NCBI RefSeq assembly: GCF_041320705.1
Contig: NZ_JBGGTQ010000007.1
Coordinates: 186,001-250,000, forward strand
Reading direction: 5' to 3'
From: Kineococcus mangrovi
Lineage (GTDB): Bacteria > Actinomycetota > Actinomycetes > Actinomycetales > Kineococcaceae
DNA: 64,000 bases
The notes under the pieces were generated by a model. The model saw nothing but the letters and a program-made list of their open reading frames with translations, did no database searches and had not been told where the DNA came from. Positions 16,174 through 24,774 of the stretch are shown piece after piece. The position numbers and the translations under genes are program-made. Each line of letters starts with the position of its first letter. The first letter of the stretch is position 1.

Positions 16174-18233
16174 TGACCCACCCGCGCGTAGCGCCGGGCG
16201 GCGAGGTCCTGCAGCGTGCGCGGGGCGACGGCGACGAACTGCTCCTCGACCTCCGGTTCGGGGCGCGCCGCGCGGCGCACGACCGGTTCGGGCTGGGGCG
16301 CACGGGGTTCGGGCCGGGGTTCGGGCCGGGGTTCGGGCCGCAGCTCCGGTCGCAGCTCGGGCCGTGGCTCCGGCCGGCGGGCCGGCACGACCGGCCGCTG
16401 CTGGTGCTGCTGCTGCTGGTGGTGCTGCTGGCGGGCCGAGGCGAGGGCGATCCGCTCGGGCAGGGCCTCGACCTGGTGGGTCAGCTGGTCCATCACCGAG
16501 TCCACGACCGAGCCCAGGTCGGAGTTCAGCGACTGGCTCAGGGTCTGGGTGAGGTCCTGGGTCAGGGTGCGGCTGGCGTCGCGGTAGGCGCGGTTGACCT
16601 GCCGGACGTGGTCCTCCCCGGCCATGGCCAGGGTCTGCGTCACGGCCGCCGAGACGTCCTCGCGCAGGGTCGAGCCGATGCTGCGCAGCGCGCGGCCGGT
16701 GGCGTCGGCGTGCTCGTGCTGGACCTTCTCCAGCCAGCGCGGCACCGAGCGCATGTCGTGCGCGGCCTCCACGAGGCGGTTCTCGATGCCCCGCCAGGAG
16801 TCCAGGACCTCGTTCTGCGTGGTCAGCAGGTCGGCCAGGCGCTCCTCGTGGCGGGTGCGGCGGTCGGCGGCCTCGGCGGCGGTGGCCAGGACCCGCGTCG
16901 CGGTGCCCAGGGCGGCCTCGGCGGCCTCCGAGGTGCGCTCGACGTCGCGGCGCAGCGTCTCCATCGTGGTGGCGGCGTGCTCGGCGGAGGCGGCGACGTG
17001 CTCGCTGAACGCCTCCCCGGTCATGCGGGTGACCTGCTGGACGCTCTCGACGACCGTGGCGTGCATCGTCTCGACCGACTCCCGGGCCGTGCCCGACAGC
17101 GCCGCGACGTGACCGGTGACGGCCTCGCCGAAGTTGGCGCTGTGCCTGCTCATCGCCTGCGCCGACGTCGACAGCTCGGTGATGGACTCCCGGGTCTGGG
17201 TGCTGAGGGCCGCCACGGCGGCCGAGACGCCCTCGACGGCCGACAGCACCCGGTCCCGGCCCTGCAGCCCCTCCCGCAGCGCCTCGGCCGTGCCGGCGCG
17301 GACCTGCTCGAGGTGCTCGGCCAGGGTGCGGGTCGACTCGGCCAGGGTGGCGGTGTGCTGGTCGCGGTCGGCGGCGATGAGCTCACCGTGGGTGGCCACG
17401 GCCCGCGTGACCGTCGAGCCCAGCTCGGTGGCGGCCCGGGCGACGTCGGCGCCACCGGCGTTGGCGGCCTCGGCCGCGGTGATCGCGTGCTGGGCCGAGG
17501 AGCGCACGGTCGCGACGAGCTCGCTGGTGTCGGCGTGCAGGCGGATGGTCTCGGCCACCAGCCGGCCCAGCTCGGTCAGGCCGCGCTCGAAGTGCGCACC
17601 GAGCTGCTCGGCGGCGTTGCTGCGGTGCGGGGCCAGCACCAGGGTGGCGCGTGCGGCGAAACCGCGCAGGAGCCGGCGGTGGGACTCGTCGGCGCGCGCG
17701 GCGCTCAGCTCGTCGGCGCGTTGGCGGCGGTCGGTGGCCACGGCCACCGCGATCGCGGCGGCGATGAGGACGACGGCGAACTCCGCCACGCGGTCCAGGG
17801 AGAAGAAGGTGCGCCCGCCGAACCCGTCGAGCCACAGCTGCAGGAACGACTCCCCGTCGCCGGCCTGGCCGGCCGCGGACATCTGCCCGTAGGCGCGCCC
17901 CGCGAACAGCAGACCGACCCACGTCACCATGACAGGGGCGAAGACGAGGATCGTGCGCAGCGACCCCGAGCGCAGCACGCTGCGGCGCAGCTCCAGGGGC
18001 GCGACCGCGGCGTCGACGTCCAGGACGTCGAACAGGTCCGCGTCGGCCCAGCGGCCCAGCCGGCCGTCACCGCCGTCGGCCTCGGTGCGCACGGCGCGCG
18101 CGAGCTGCTCCAGCACCTGCGCGCGGTGCTCGGAGGGCTCGGCGGCGGTGAGCTGCTCGGCCTCCTCGGCCAGGAGGGCCAGTTCCGCCGGACCCGCGGC
18201 GGGCGCGTCGGTGGGACGTTCTGCGCTGTCCAT
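16170..18233 (-). CDS. Large two-TM coiled-coil membrane protein of unknown function
   Basis: The protein has 687 residues. Residues 1-90 are cytoplasmic-looking and acidic. TM1 lies near 93-115 (LVFAPVMVTWVGLLF) and TM2 near 149-167. A predicted coiled coil of more than 400 residues follows, rich in Ala, Glu, Thr and Gln, resembling the low-complexity helices of chemoreceptors and long-tailed MotA/ZorA proteins but without the conserved methyl-accepting hairpin. A QQHHQQQQHQQ run and PEPRPE repeats then precede a short conserved-looking tail. ATG start at 18233. A good sigma-28-like promoter lies about 75 bases upstream, placing it in the motility regulon. Not a recognised family. Confidence 0.6.
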   Translation of the reverse strand: MDSAERPTDAPAAGPAELALLAEEAEQLTAAEPSEHRAQVLEQLARAVRTEADGGDGRLGRWADADLFDVLDVDAAVAPLELRRSVLRSGSLRTILVFAPVMVTWVGLLFAGRAYGQMSAAGQAGDGESFLQLWLDGFGGRTFFSLDRVAEFAVVLIAAAIAVAVATDRRQRADELSAARADESHRRLLRGFAARATLVLAPHRSNAAEQLGAHFERGLTELGRLVAETIRLHADTSELVATVRSSAQHAITAAEAANAGGADVARAATELGSTVTRAVATHGELIAADRDQHTATLAESTRTLAEHLEQVRAGTAEALREGLQGRDRVLSAVEGVSAAVAALSTQTRESITELSTSAQAMSRHSANFGEAVTGHVAALSGTARESVETMHATVVESVQQVTRMTGEAFSEHVAASAEHAATTMETLRRDVERTSEAAEAALGTATRVLATAAEAADRRTRHEERLADLLTTQNEVLDSWRGIENRLVEAAHDMRSVPRWLEKVQHEHADATGRALRSIGSTLREDVSAAVTQTLAMAGEDHVRQVNRAYRDASRTLTQDLTQTLSQSLNSDLGSVVDSVMDQLTHQVEALPERIALASARQQHHQQQQHQQRPVVPARRPEPRPELRPELRPEPRPEPRPEPRAPQPEPVVRRAARPEPEVEEQFVAVAPRTLQDLAARRYARVGQ

Positions 18234-18308
18234 GGCGTGGGGGTTCCTGTCCTCGAAGGTGGTGCCGGGGTGGTGAGGGGGTGGGGTCGGGGGATCGGCT
18301 GGCCTCTT

Positions 18309-18336
18309 CCTCGGCGCGGGCCGCGGGGAACTTGAG
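18309..18336 (-). promoter_or_regulatory. Sigma-28-like promoter of the coiled-coil/MotB-like pair
   Basis: On the minus strand CTCAAG (18331-18336), 16 bases, then CCGAGG (18309-18314). It matches the local consensus at every fixed position and lies 76 bases before the ATG. Confidence 0.65.
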
Positions 18337-18363
18337 CGGCTGGATCGCCTGGACGTGCGTCAC

Positions 18364-18604
18364 CCGTCCGGCTCAGCCCGCGCACCCACCGTGGTCACCG
18401 GGCGGGGGAGGTGGCGTCCCGGGGCCGGGCCGGGCGCGGACGTGCCGCGCCGGTGGGGTGCAGGTGCGCAGGCGTCGCGATGCTCCCTGCAGGTCCGTGG
18501 GCGTCACCGACGGTGCTGCCCGCAGCGGTGGTACCGCCGTCCGGGTGGTCTTCGCCGGACCGCTCGGCGCAGCCGGGTGGACCCGCCGCGCAGGTGTGGA
18601 GGAC
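18364..18604. other. Intergenic stretch with nothing identified
   Basis: Between the divergent sigma-28-like promoters of the coiled-coil operon and flgB lie about 290 bases. Apart from the palindrome at 18605-18620 and the elements next to flgB, I see no gene, tRNA or convincing hairpin in this part. Open frames across it are Arg/Gly-rich and lack ribosome sites. Confidence 0.4.
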
Positions 18605-18620
18605 GGCACCGATCGGTGCC
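18605..18620. promoter_or_regulatory. Perfect palindrome upstream of the flgB promoter
   Basis: GGCACCGATCGGTGCC is a perfect 16-bp palindrome ending 9 bases before the -35 of the flgB promoter. GGAC on the left and GTCC on the right (after 2 extra bases) extend the symmetry. Position and symmetry suit an activator site. Confidence 0.45.
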
Positions 18621-18629
18621 CCGTCCGGG

Positions 18630-18657
18630 CTCAAGACGCACGGCCGCAGGGCCGAAG
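18630..18657 (+). promoter_or_regulatory. Sigma-28-like promoter of the flgB operon
   Basis: CTCAAG (18630-18635), 16 bases, CCGAAG (18652-18657). It gives a leader of about 95 nt before flgB, which contains three 12-bp repeats. Confidence 0.68.
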
Positions 18658-18693
18658 GAGTGTCTGAGCCTCCAGAACCCCGAACCCAGCGCT

Positions 18694-18729
18694 CAGCTCG
18701 ATCCCCAGCTCGATCCCCAGCTCGATCCC
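18694..18729 (+). repeat. Three perfect 12-bp tandem repeats in the flgB leader
   Basis: The unit CAGCTCGATCCC occurs three times head to tail without mismatch (18694-18705, 18706-18717, 18718-18729), followed by a broken fourth (CAGTCC). The array ends 15 bases before the flgB ribosome site and lies in the predicted 5' leader. Confidence 0.85.
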
Positions 18730-18758
18730 CAGTCCGCGAAACCCGGAGGGTGGCCCCC

Positions 18759-19109
18759 GTGTCCGATCTGACCAGCGTCGCACTGCACACCGCGTTGAAC
18801 GGTCTGCAGGCGCGGCAGCGGGCCATCGCCGACAACATCTCCAACATCAACACCAAGGGCTACCTGGCCAACAAGGTGCGGTTCGAGGACGCGCTGGCCG
18901 GCGCGGTCGCCGCCGGGGACCCCGCCGCGGCCCTGAGCGCGGACATCACGACGCGCAAGTCGCTGGAGCCGACCCGCGAGGACGGCAACAACGTGAACCT
19001 CGACGAGGAGTCGATCTCGAACATCTCGACGAACCTCAGCTACCAGACGGTCCTGAGCGCGCTGAACTCGAAGTACTCGTTGCTGCGCACCGCGATGAGC
19101 AGCCAATGA
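18759..19109 (+). CDS. flgB: Flagellar basal-body rod protein FlgB
   Basis: FlgB, 116 residues, is a proximal rod subunit exported by the flagellar type III system. The N-terminal signature ALNGLQARQRAIADNISNINTKGYLANKVRFEDAL is the rod/hook family motif. It is shorter than the usual 130-140 residues because the middle loop is small. GTG at 18759 is chosen over GTG 18750 because the GGAGG site at 18745-18749 gives proper spacing. First gene of the long flgB-to-flgE cluster. Confidence 0.93.
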   Translation: MSDLTSVALHTALNGLQARQRAIADNISNINTKGYLANKVRFEDALAGAVAAGDPAAALSADITTRKSLEPTREDGNNVNLDEESISNISTNLSYQTVLSALNSKYSLLRTAMSSQ

Positions 19110-19172
19110 CGACGGATCACCTGGTCCCGTCCACCGGTCCCCGTCCCCTGACCTGACATCCGGAGCGAACCC

Positions 19173-19568
19173 ATGAGCATCTTCGACGCGATCGGCATCG
19201 CCGGTACCGGCGTCACCGTGAACCGCAAGTGGATGGATGCCGTCAGCGACAACCTGGCGAACATCAACACGGCCGTCCGGACGGCGGACCCGGCCTACGA
19301 GGCCAAGTACGTCGTGGCCGCCGAGGCCGCCGACGGCAAGGGCACCCAGGTCGCCGGCATCGTCACCGGCGGCCCCGAGGGCCGGCTGGTCTACGACCCC
19401 GCGCACCCGCTGGCCGACGCCCAGGGGTACGTGAAGTACCCCGACATCGACATGAGCACGCAGATGACCAGCCTGATCATGGCCCAGCGCGCCTACCAGG
19501 CGAACCTGTCGGTCATCGACCGGTCCAAGGAGGCCTACCAGGCCGCCCTGCAGCTCGGGAAGGCGTGA
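19173..19568 (+). CDS. flgC: Flagellar basal-body rod protein FlgC
   Basis: FlgC, 131 residues, is the second proximal rod protein. N terminus FDAIGIAGTGVTVNRKWMDAVSDNLANINT and C terminus MTSLIMAQRAYQANLSVIDRSKEAYQAALQLGKA are the two family signatures that coil together in the rod. ATG start, 63 bases after flgB. It ends at the fliE start region. Confidence 0.94.
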   Translation: MSIFDAIGIAGTGVTVNRKWMDAVSDNLANINTAVRTADPAYEAKYVVAAEAADGKGTQVAGIVTGGPEGRLVYDPAHPLADAQGYVKYPDIDMSTQMTSLIMAQRAYQANLSVIDRSKEAYQAALQLGKA

Positions 19569-19573
19569 GCGGC

Positions 19574-20032
19574 GTGAGCATCGAATCGATCGGTTCCCTC
19601 GGCCGCGTCGGGGACGTCGCCGGAACGCTCGGCACGCTGGCCACCGGGTACGGGCAGGGCATCGCCGACACCGACAACCTGCAGATGACCAGCGGGGTCG
19701 GCGGGGGCAGCGGCACCACCTACGCCGGGATCGTGAACCCCGCGGCGGTGGCCGGGATCGCCGGCACCGGGCCCTCCACCTCGGTGGACGGAACCTCCGG
19801 GACCGAGTTCGCCTCCCTGCTGGCCCAGGGCCTGGGCGGGGGGGTGGACAAGCTGCAGGGTCTGCAGTCCACCTCCGACGACCTGGCGGTCAAGGCCGCC
19901 ACCGGTGACCTGACCAACGTCCACGACTACATGATCGCCAGCAACGAGGCCCAGCTGGCCACCCAGCTCACCGTCGCCATCCGCAACAAGGCCGTCGAAG
20001 CCTTCAACGAGATCATGAGGATGCAGGTCTGA
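19574..20032 (+). CDS. fliE: Flagellar hook-basal body complex protein FliE
   Basis: FliE joins the MS ring to the rod. The C-terminal third, DLTNVHDYMIASNEAQLATQLTVAIRNKAVEAFNEIMRMQV, is the diagnostic FliE block. The N-terminal ~75 residues are Gly/Thr/Ser-rich, making the protein about 50 residues longer than enteric FliE. Start: GTG at 19574 sits 10 bases after GGAAGG; GTG at 19565 would overlap the flgC stop but has no usable ribosome site. The stop overlaps the fliF ATG (TGATG). Confidence 0.92.
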   Translation: MSIESIGSLGRVGDVAGTLGTLATGYGQGIADTDNLQMTSGVGGGSGTTYAGIVNPAAVAGIAGTGPSTSVDGTSGTEFASLLAQGLGGGVDKLQGLQSTSDDLAVKAATGDLTNVHDYMIASNEAQLATQLTVAIRNKAVEAFNEIMRMQV

Positions 20033-21648
20033 TGGCCAAGGCCAAGGGAAGCGCGGCGATCGTCGAGAACGCCAAGAACTTCGTCTCCGGTTTCCGGACG
20101 TTTTCGACCGGCCAGAAGGCCGTCGTCATCGCCGTCGTCGCGGCGCTGCTGGGCGGGGCGGTCCTGTTCTCGCAGTGGGCGTCCACGCCGTCGTACGCGC
20201 CGCTGTTCTCCAACCTCTCCGGGACCGACGCGAGTGCGATCTCCGAGAAGCTGAAGGCCGACGGGACGCCCTACGAGCTCTCCGACGGCGGCGCCACCAT
20301 CTCGGTGCCCGCCGACAAGGTCGACGCCGAGCGCCTGGCGATGGCCGGTGCGGGGCTGCCGGCCGAGACCGGCAGCGGCTCGGGCACGCTCATGAGCACC
20401 GTGGGTGTCACCGCCTCGGAGTTCGTGCAGCAGCAGGCCTACCAGCAGGACCTGAAGAAGGAGCTGGCCACCACGATCGAGGCCCTGGCCGGTGTCGAGT
20501 CGGCGGTGGTGAACCTCGCCATCCCCGAGAAGGACGTCTTCCTCGACGAGCAGGACCCGGTCACCGCCTCGGTGCTGGTCAAGCTCAAGCCGGGCGCGAA
20601 GCTGTCCAACGACAACGTCACCGCGATCGTCAACCTCGTCGCCGGCGGCGTGCCGGGCATGGACCCCAAGAACGTCTCCGTCGTCGACGACAAGGGCAAC
20701 ACCCTGTCCACCGACGGGTCCGGTTCCAGCGCGCAGAACGAGAAGACGAGCGACTACAACGCCGCCGCCTCCTCGGAGCTGCAGGACTACCTGGAGAGCA
20801 TCTACGGCAAGGGCAACGTCAAGGCCACGGTCAAGGCGACGCTGGACTTCGACGACCGCACCGAGACCTCGCGGACGTACACCCAGACCGAGGGCATCAA
20901 CCCCTCGGCGCAGGCCACGACGACCGAGAAGTACAACGGGACCGGCGGCGGGGCCGCGGCCGGCGTGCTCGGCCCGGACAACATCGCGGTGCCGGCCAAC
21001 GGCGCCGCGGGTCAGGGCGGGTACGACAAGGACACCGTCCAGAACAACATCCCGACCAACCAGACCGACGTCGTCACCAAGCAGGCCCCCGGCAAGATCA
21101 CCCGGCAGGCCGTCTCGGTCGTGCTGAACGCCGGCGCCAAGGGGGCCGCGTCCGCCGCCGACGTCAACCAGGTCACCCAGATCGTCAACCAGGCCGCCGG
21201 GATCGACCCCACCCGCAACGACACCGTCTCGGTCATCAAGACCGCCTTCGACGACACCGCCGCAGCCGACGCGGCCGCCCAGCTCGCCGAGGCCGACAAG
21301 GCCCAGCAGCAGGACACCCTCATCGGCTACGCCAAGACCGCCGCCCTGGCCCTGCTCGTGCTGATCATGCTCATCGTGATCCTCGTGGCCTTCCGCCGCC
21401 GCAAGGTGGAGACCGTCGACGTCCTGGACGTCGACCCCCTCCAGCTCGGTGACATCACCGCGCCGGCCGAGGGGCTCAAGGAGATCGCCCCGGCGGTCGA
21501 GAAGCACGTGGCGATCGAAGCAGCACCGGTCGACCCGGCCCTGGAGGCCGCGGCCGCCCGGCGCACCGAGGTCGTCGAACTCGTCTCCCGCCAGCCCGAG
21601 GAAGTCGCGGAACTGCTCCGCGGCTGGCTCGCCGATCGGAGGTCCTGA
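20032..21648 (+). CDS. fliF: Flagellar MS-ring protein FliF
   Basis: FliF, 538 residues, builds the MS ring in the membrane on which the motor assembles. TM1 lies near residues 24-45 and TM2 near 440-460 (LALLVLIMLIVILVAF). The N-terminal YscJ-like domains include FSNLSGTDASAISEKLKADGTPYELSDGGATISVP. The C terminus EVVELVSRQPEEVAELLRGWL is the FliG-binding helix. It follows fliE by a 1-base overlap and precedes fliG by 3 bases. Confidence 0.96.
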   Translation: MAKAKGSAAIVENAKNFVSGFRTFSTGQKAVVIAVVAALLGGAVLFSQWASTPSYAPLFSNLSGTDASAISEKLKADGTPYELSDGGATISVPADKVDAERLAMAGAGLPAETGSGSGTLMSTVGVTASEFVQQQAYQQDLKKELATTIEALAGVESAVVNLAIPEKDVFLDEQDPVTASVLVKLKPGAKLSNDNVTAIVNLVAGGVPGMDPKNVSVVDDKGNTLSTDGSGSSAQNEKTSDYNAAASSELQDYLESIYGKGNVKATVKATLDFDDRTETSRTYTQTEGINPSAQATTTEKYNGTGGGAAAGVLGPDNIAVPANGAAGQGGYDKDTVQNNIPTNQTDVVTKQAPGKITRQAVSVVLNAGAKGAASAADVNQVTQIVNQAAGIDPTRNDTVSVIKTAFDDTAAADAAAQLAEADKAQQQDTLIGYAKTAALALLVLIMLIVILVAFRRRKVETVDVLDVDPLQLGDITAPAEGLKEIAPAVEKHVAIEAAPVDPALEAAAARRTEVVELVSRQPEEVAELLRGWLADRRS

Positions 21649-21651
21649 GCC

Positions 21652-22677
21652 GTGCCGTCCACCGAGCTCGAGGTCGCGCCCCTGACAGGGGCGCAGAAGG
21701 CCGCCGTCCTGCTGCTGCAGGTCGGTCAGGAGAACGCCGCGAAGGTGCTGGGGCACCTGCGGCCTGCGGAGATCGAGGAGCTGACCGCGGAGATCCTGCG
21801 GCTGCGCGCGGTCAGCCCCGAGGTGGCCGGCGTCGTCCTGGAGGAGTTCCACGGGATGATCGCCTCGCCGCTGCGCGGCGGGCTCGGTGGCCTGGACTAC
21901 GCCCAGTCCCTCCTGGAGGGCGCCCTGGGCGCCGACGGCGCCGCGGAGGTCCTGGGCCGGGTGGCCGAGGCCGCGATCGTGCAGCCCTTCCAGTTCCTGC
22001 ACCAGGCCGACCCGCAGCAGATCCTCACGTTCCTCACCGGTGAGCACCCCCAGACCATCGCCCTGGTCGTGGCGCACCTGCGCCCGGACCAGGCCTCGAT
22101 GATCCTCGGCGGGCTCAGCGCCGACGTGCAGGCCGACATCGCGCTGCGCATCGCCACGATGGAGGCCACCAGCTCCGAGTACGTCCGCCTCGTCGAGGAC
22201 GTCGTCCAGCGCCGCACCTCCACGGTGCTGCAGGCCAAGACGAACACCGCCGTCGGTGGCGTCCAGCCCCTGGTCGACATCATCAACCGCGCCGACCGCG
22301 GCACCGAACGCTCCATCCTGGAGGGCCTGGCGGCCAAGAACGCCGCGCTGGCCGAGGAGATCCGCGGGCTCATGTTCGTCTTCGAGGACATCACCACCCT
22401 CGACGACCGCGCGATCCAGCTCGTCCTGCGCGGGGTCGAGACGGCCGACCTGGCCACGGCCCTCAAGGGCGTCACCGAGACGGTCCGGGACAAGATCCTC
22501 AAGAACGTCTCCGAACGTGCCCGCGAGAACCTGCTCGACGAGATCGAGCTCATGGGCCCGGTCCGCACGTCCGCGGTCGAGGAGTCCCAGCAGAAGGTCG
22601 TCGCGATCATCCGCCAGCTGGAGGAGTCCGGCCAGATCGTGCTGACCCGCGGTGGTGACGATGACTTCGTCTCGTGA
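21652..22677 (+). CDS. fliG: Flagellar motor switch protein FliG
   Basis: FliG, 341 residues, is the torque-bearing rotor protein bound to FliF. N-terminal LTGAQKAAVLLLQVGQENAAKVLGHLRPAEIEELTAEI, the middle HPQTIALVVAHLRPDQASMIL (EHPQT motif), and a C-terminal domain with the charged helix LLDEIELMGPVRTSAVEESQQKVV are all present. GTG start 3 bases after fliF. Length is normal. Confidence 0.96.
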   Translation: MPSTELEVAPLTGAQKAAVLLLQVGQENAAKVLGHLRPAEIEELTAEILRLRAVSPEVAGVVLEEFHGMIASPLRGGLGGLDYAQSLLEGALGADGAAEVLGRVAEAAIVQPFQFLHQADPQQILTFLTGEHPQTIALVVAHLRPDQASMILGGLSADVQADIALRIATMEATSSEYVRLVEDVVQRRTSTVLQAKTNTAVGGVQPLVDIINRADRGTERSILEGLAAKNAALAEEIRGLMFVFEDITTLDDRAIQLVLRGVETADLATALKGVTETVRDKILKNVSERARENLLDEIELMGPVRTSAVEESQQKVVAIIRQLEESGQIVLTRGGDDDFVS

Positions 22678-23413
22678 CCGGTTCCAGCCCGCCGACACCC
22701 GACCCGGCACCACCCGCGAACCGCGCGTGTTCCTCGCCGTCCCGGCGGCGGCGAGCACGTCGCCGCGGGGGTTCGTCGGCCTCGACCTGACCCGGCGCGA
22801 GGACACCGCCGACCTGGTGCAGCTGCGCGAGCGGGCCCGCACCGAGGGCTACGCCGCCGGCTGGGCCGCCGGCATGCGCCAGGCCGCGGTCAGGGCCGAG
22901 GCCGAGGCCGAGGCCCAGCGCGAGGCCGCGCTCGTCGCGGCCCGCACCGACCGCGACGAGCGCCGCGCCGCCCGCGCACGGGCCGAGGAGGCGCTGCTGG
23001 CCGCCGGCGACGCGCTGCGCGCCGAACGCGAACCGGCCATCGGCGCGCTGGCCGACACCGTCCTGGAACTGGCCCTGGAGCTGGCCGGCGCCGTCCTGGA
23101 CCGCGAGGTGCAGCTCATGGACTCCCCCGTGGGGGAGGCCGTGCGCCGGGCCCTGGCGCCCCTGGACGCCGAGAAACCCGTCACCGTGCGCGTGAACCCG
23201 GCCGACTTGAGCGCCCTGACGGGTGACGCCCTCAAGGGTCGGCACGCGTCGTCCGATGCAGAACTCGTGAGCTTCCTCCCCGACCCGGCCGTGCAACCGG
23301 GTGACGCCGTCGCCCGCCAGGGGGACACCGAGGTGGACGCCGGCCTGCGCGCCAGCGTCTCCCGGGCCCTGGCTGCCCTCGTCGGAGAGGGCGAGACCGG
23401 AGCGCTCGCGTGA
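22661..23413 (+). CDS. fliH: Flagellar export apparatus protein FliH
   Basis: FliH, about 250 residues, is the regulator/stator of the FliI ATPase on the cytoplasmic side. The centre is a long helix rich in Ala, Arg and Glu (RAEAEAEAQREAALVAARTDRDERRAARARAEEAL). The C-terminal half LADTVLELALELAGAVLDREVQ resembles the V-ATPase E-subunit-like domain. The start overlaps the end of fliG; ATG 22661 is used, but GTG 22652 and 22655 are in frame. Overlaps fliI by 4 bases. Confidence 0.85.
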   Translation: MTSSRDRFQPADTRPGTTREPRVFLAVPAAASTSPRGFVGLDLTRREDTADLVQLRERARTEGYAAGWAAGMRQAAVRAEAEAEAQREAALVAARTDRDERRAARARAEEALLAAGDALRAEREPAIGALADTVLELALELAGAVLDREVQLMDSPVGEAVRRALAPLDAEKPVTVRVNPADLSALTGDALKGRHASSDAELVSFLPDPAVQPGDAVARQGDTEVDAGLRASVSRALAALVGEGETGALA

Positions 23414-24774
23414 GCGCGCTGGTCTCGACCCGCCTCGCAGCGCAGGTGCGGGAGGTCCTGGCCCCCCAGGTCGCCCGCGCCACCGTCGCGGCCCGCCCGC
23501 GCCTGAGCGGGCGGGTCAGCGCCATCGTCGGGTTGTCCGTCGAGGTCACCGGCCTGCCGGCCGCGGTGGGGGAGACCGTCCTGCTGGGCGAGCCCGGCTC
23601 GCCCGCCTCCCTGCCCGCCGAGGTCGTCGCCGCTGAGGGGTCCCGGCTGCGCTGCCTGCCGCTGGGCCACCTCACCGGCCTGGCCGCCGGCGCCCCCGCC
23701 GTGGCCACCGGCCGCCCCTCCGACGTCCCCGTCGGACCGGCCCTGCTCGGGCGCGTCGTGGACGCGATGGGCAACCCCCTCGACGGCGGCGCCCCCCTCG
23801 CGGCGGCCCCCCGCGCCCCCCTGCACGCCACCCCGCCGCCGGCGTTGTCCCGCGGCCGGGTCGAGGCCCCCCTCGGCCTGGGCGTGCGCGCCCTGGACAC
23901 CCTCGTCCCGGCCGGGCGCGGCCAGCGCTTCGGCATCTTCGCCGGCTCCGGCGTCGGGAAGTCCTCGCTGCTGTCGATGATCGCCCGCGGCACCGCCGCC
24001 GACGTGTCCGTGCTCGCCCTCATCGGCGAACGTGGCCGCGAGGTCCGCGAGTTCCTCGAGGACGACCTGGGCCCGGAGGGCCTGGCCCGTTCCGTCGTCG
24101 TCGTCGCCACCTCCGACGAGGCCCCCGTGCTGCGCCTGCGCGCCGCCCTGACCGCCACCGCCATCGCCGAGTCCTTCCGCGACCTGGGCGCCGACGCGGT
24201 CCTCATGATGGACTCCCTGACCCGCGTGTCCATGGCCCAGCGCGAGATCGGCCTGTCCGTCGGTGAACCCCCCGCCACCCGCGGCTACCCGCCGAGCGTC
24301 TTCGCCCTCATGCCCCGCCTGCTCGAACGCGCCGGACCCGGGGTGACCGGCTCCATCACCGGCATCTACACGGTGCTGGTCGACGGCGACGACCACAACG
24401 AGCCCATCGCCGACGCCGCCCGCTCCATCCTCGACGGCCACGTCGTCCTGGACCGGCGCCTGGCCACGGCCGGGCACTTCCCGACCATCGACGTCCTCGA
24501 CTCCGTCTCCCGCGTCGCCGGCCGCGTCACCGGCCCGGACCAGAAGGCCGCCGCCACCGCCCTGCGCCGCGTCCTGGCCGCCCACCGCGACGCCAAGGAG
24601 CTCATCGACGTCGGCGCCTACCAGCCCGGCGCCAACCCCGAGGTCGACGCGGCCGTGGCCCACCTGCCGGCCATCAACGCCTTCCTGCGCCAGGACATCC
24701 ACGACATCACCCCGCCCGCCCAGGCGTGGGCCCAGCTGCAGCAGCTGGTCACGAGCTTCGGAGGTCACCGGTGA
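23410..24774 (+). CDS. fliI: Flagellum-specific ATPase FliI
   Basis: FliI, 454 residues, energises unloading of export substrates at the flagellar type III gate. It is an F1-beta-like ATPase: Walker A GIFAGSGVGKSSLLS, ALIGERGREVREF, Walker B DAVLMMDSLTRVSMAQREIGLSVGEPPATRGYPPSVF. The N-terminal beta-barrel domain is present. GTG start forms a GTGA overlap with fliH. Confidence 0.96.
   Translation: MSALVSTRLAAQVREVLAPQVARATVAARPRLSGRVSAIVGLSVEVTGLPAAVGETVLLGEPGSPASLPAEVVAAEGSRLRCLPLGHLTGLAAGAPAVATGRPSDVPVGPALLGRVVDAMGNPLDGGAPLAAAPRAPLHATPPPALSRGRVEAPLGLGVRALDTLVPAGRGQRFGIFAGSGVGKSSLLSMIARGTAADVSVLALIGERGREVREFLEDDLGPEGLARSVVVVATSDEAPVLRLRAALTATAIAESFRDLGADAVLMMDSLTRVSMAQREIGLSVGEPPATRGYPPSVFALMPRLLERAGPGVTGSITGIYTVLVDGDDHNEPIADAARSILDGHVVLDRRLATAGHFPTIDVLDSVSRVAGRVTGPDQKAAATALRRVLAAHRDAKELIDVGAYQPGANPEVDAAVAHLPAINAFLRQDIHDITPPAQAWAQLQQLVTSFGGHR

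Noticed and set aside
16170-18233. Methyl-accepting chemotaxis protein
   Set aside because: Long coiled coil but no conserved signalling hairpin, no HAMP and no periplasmic sensor domain between the two helices.
19927-22842. Long minus-strand frame opposite fliF and fliG
   Set aside because: Leu/Gly/Arg/Asp shadow sequence without any family pattern.
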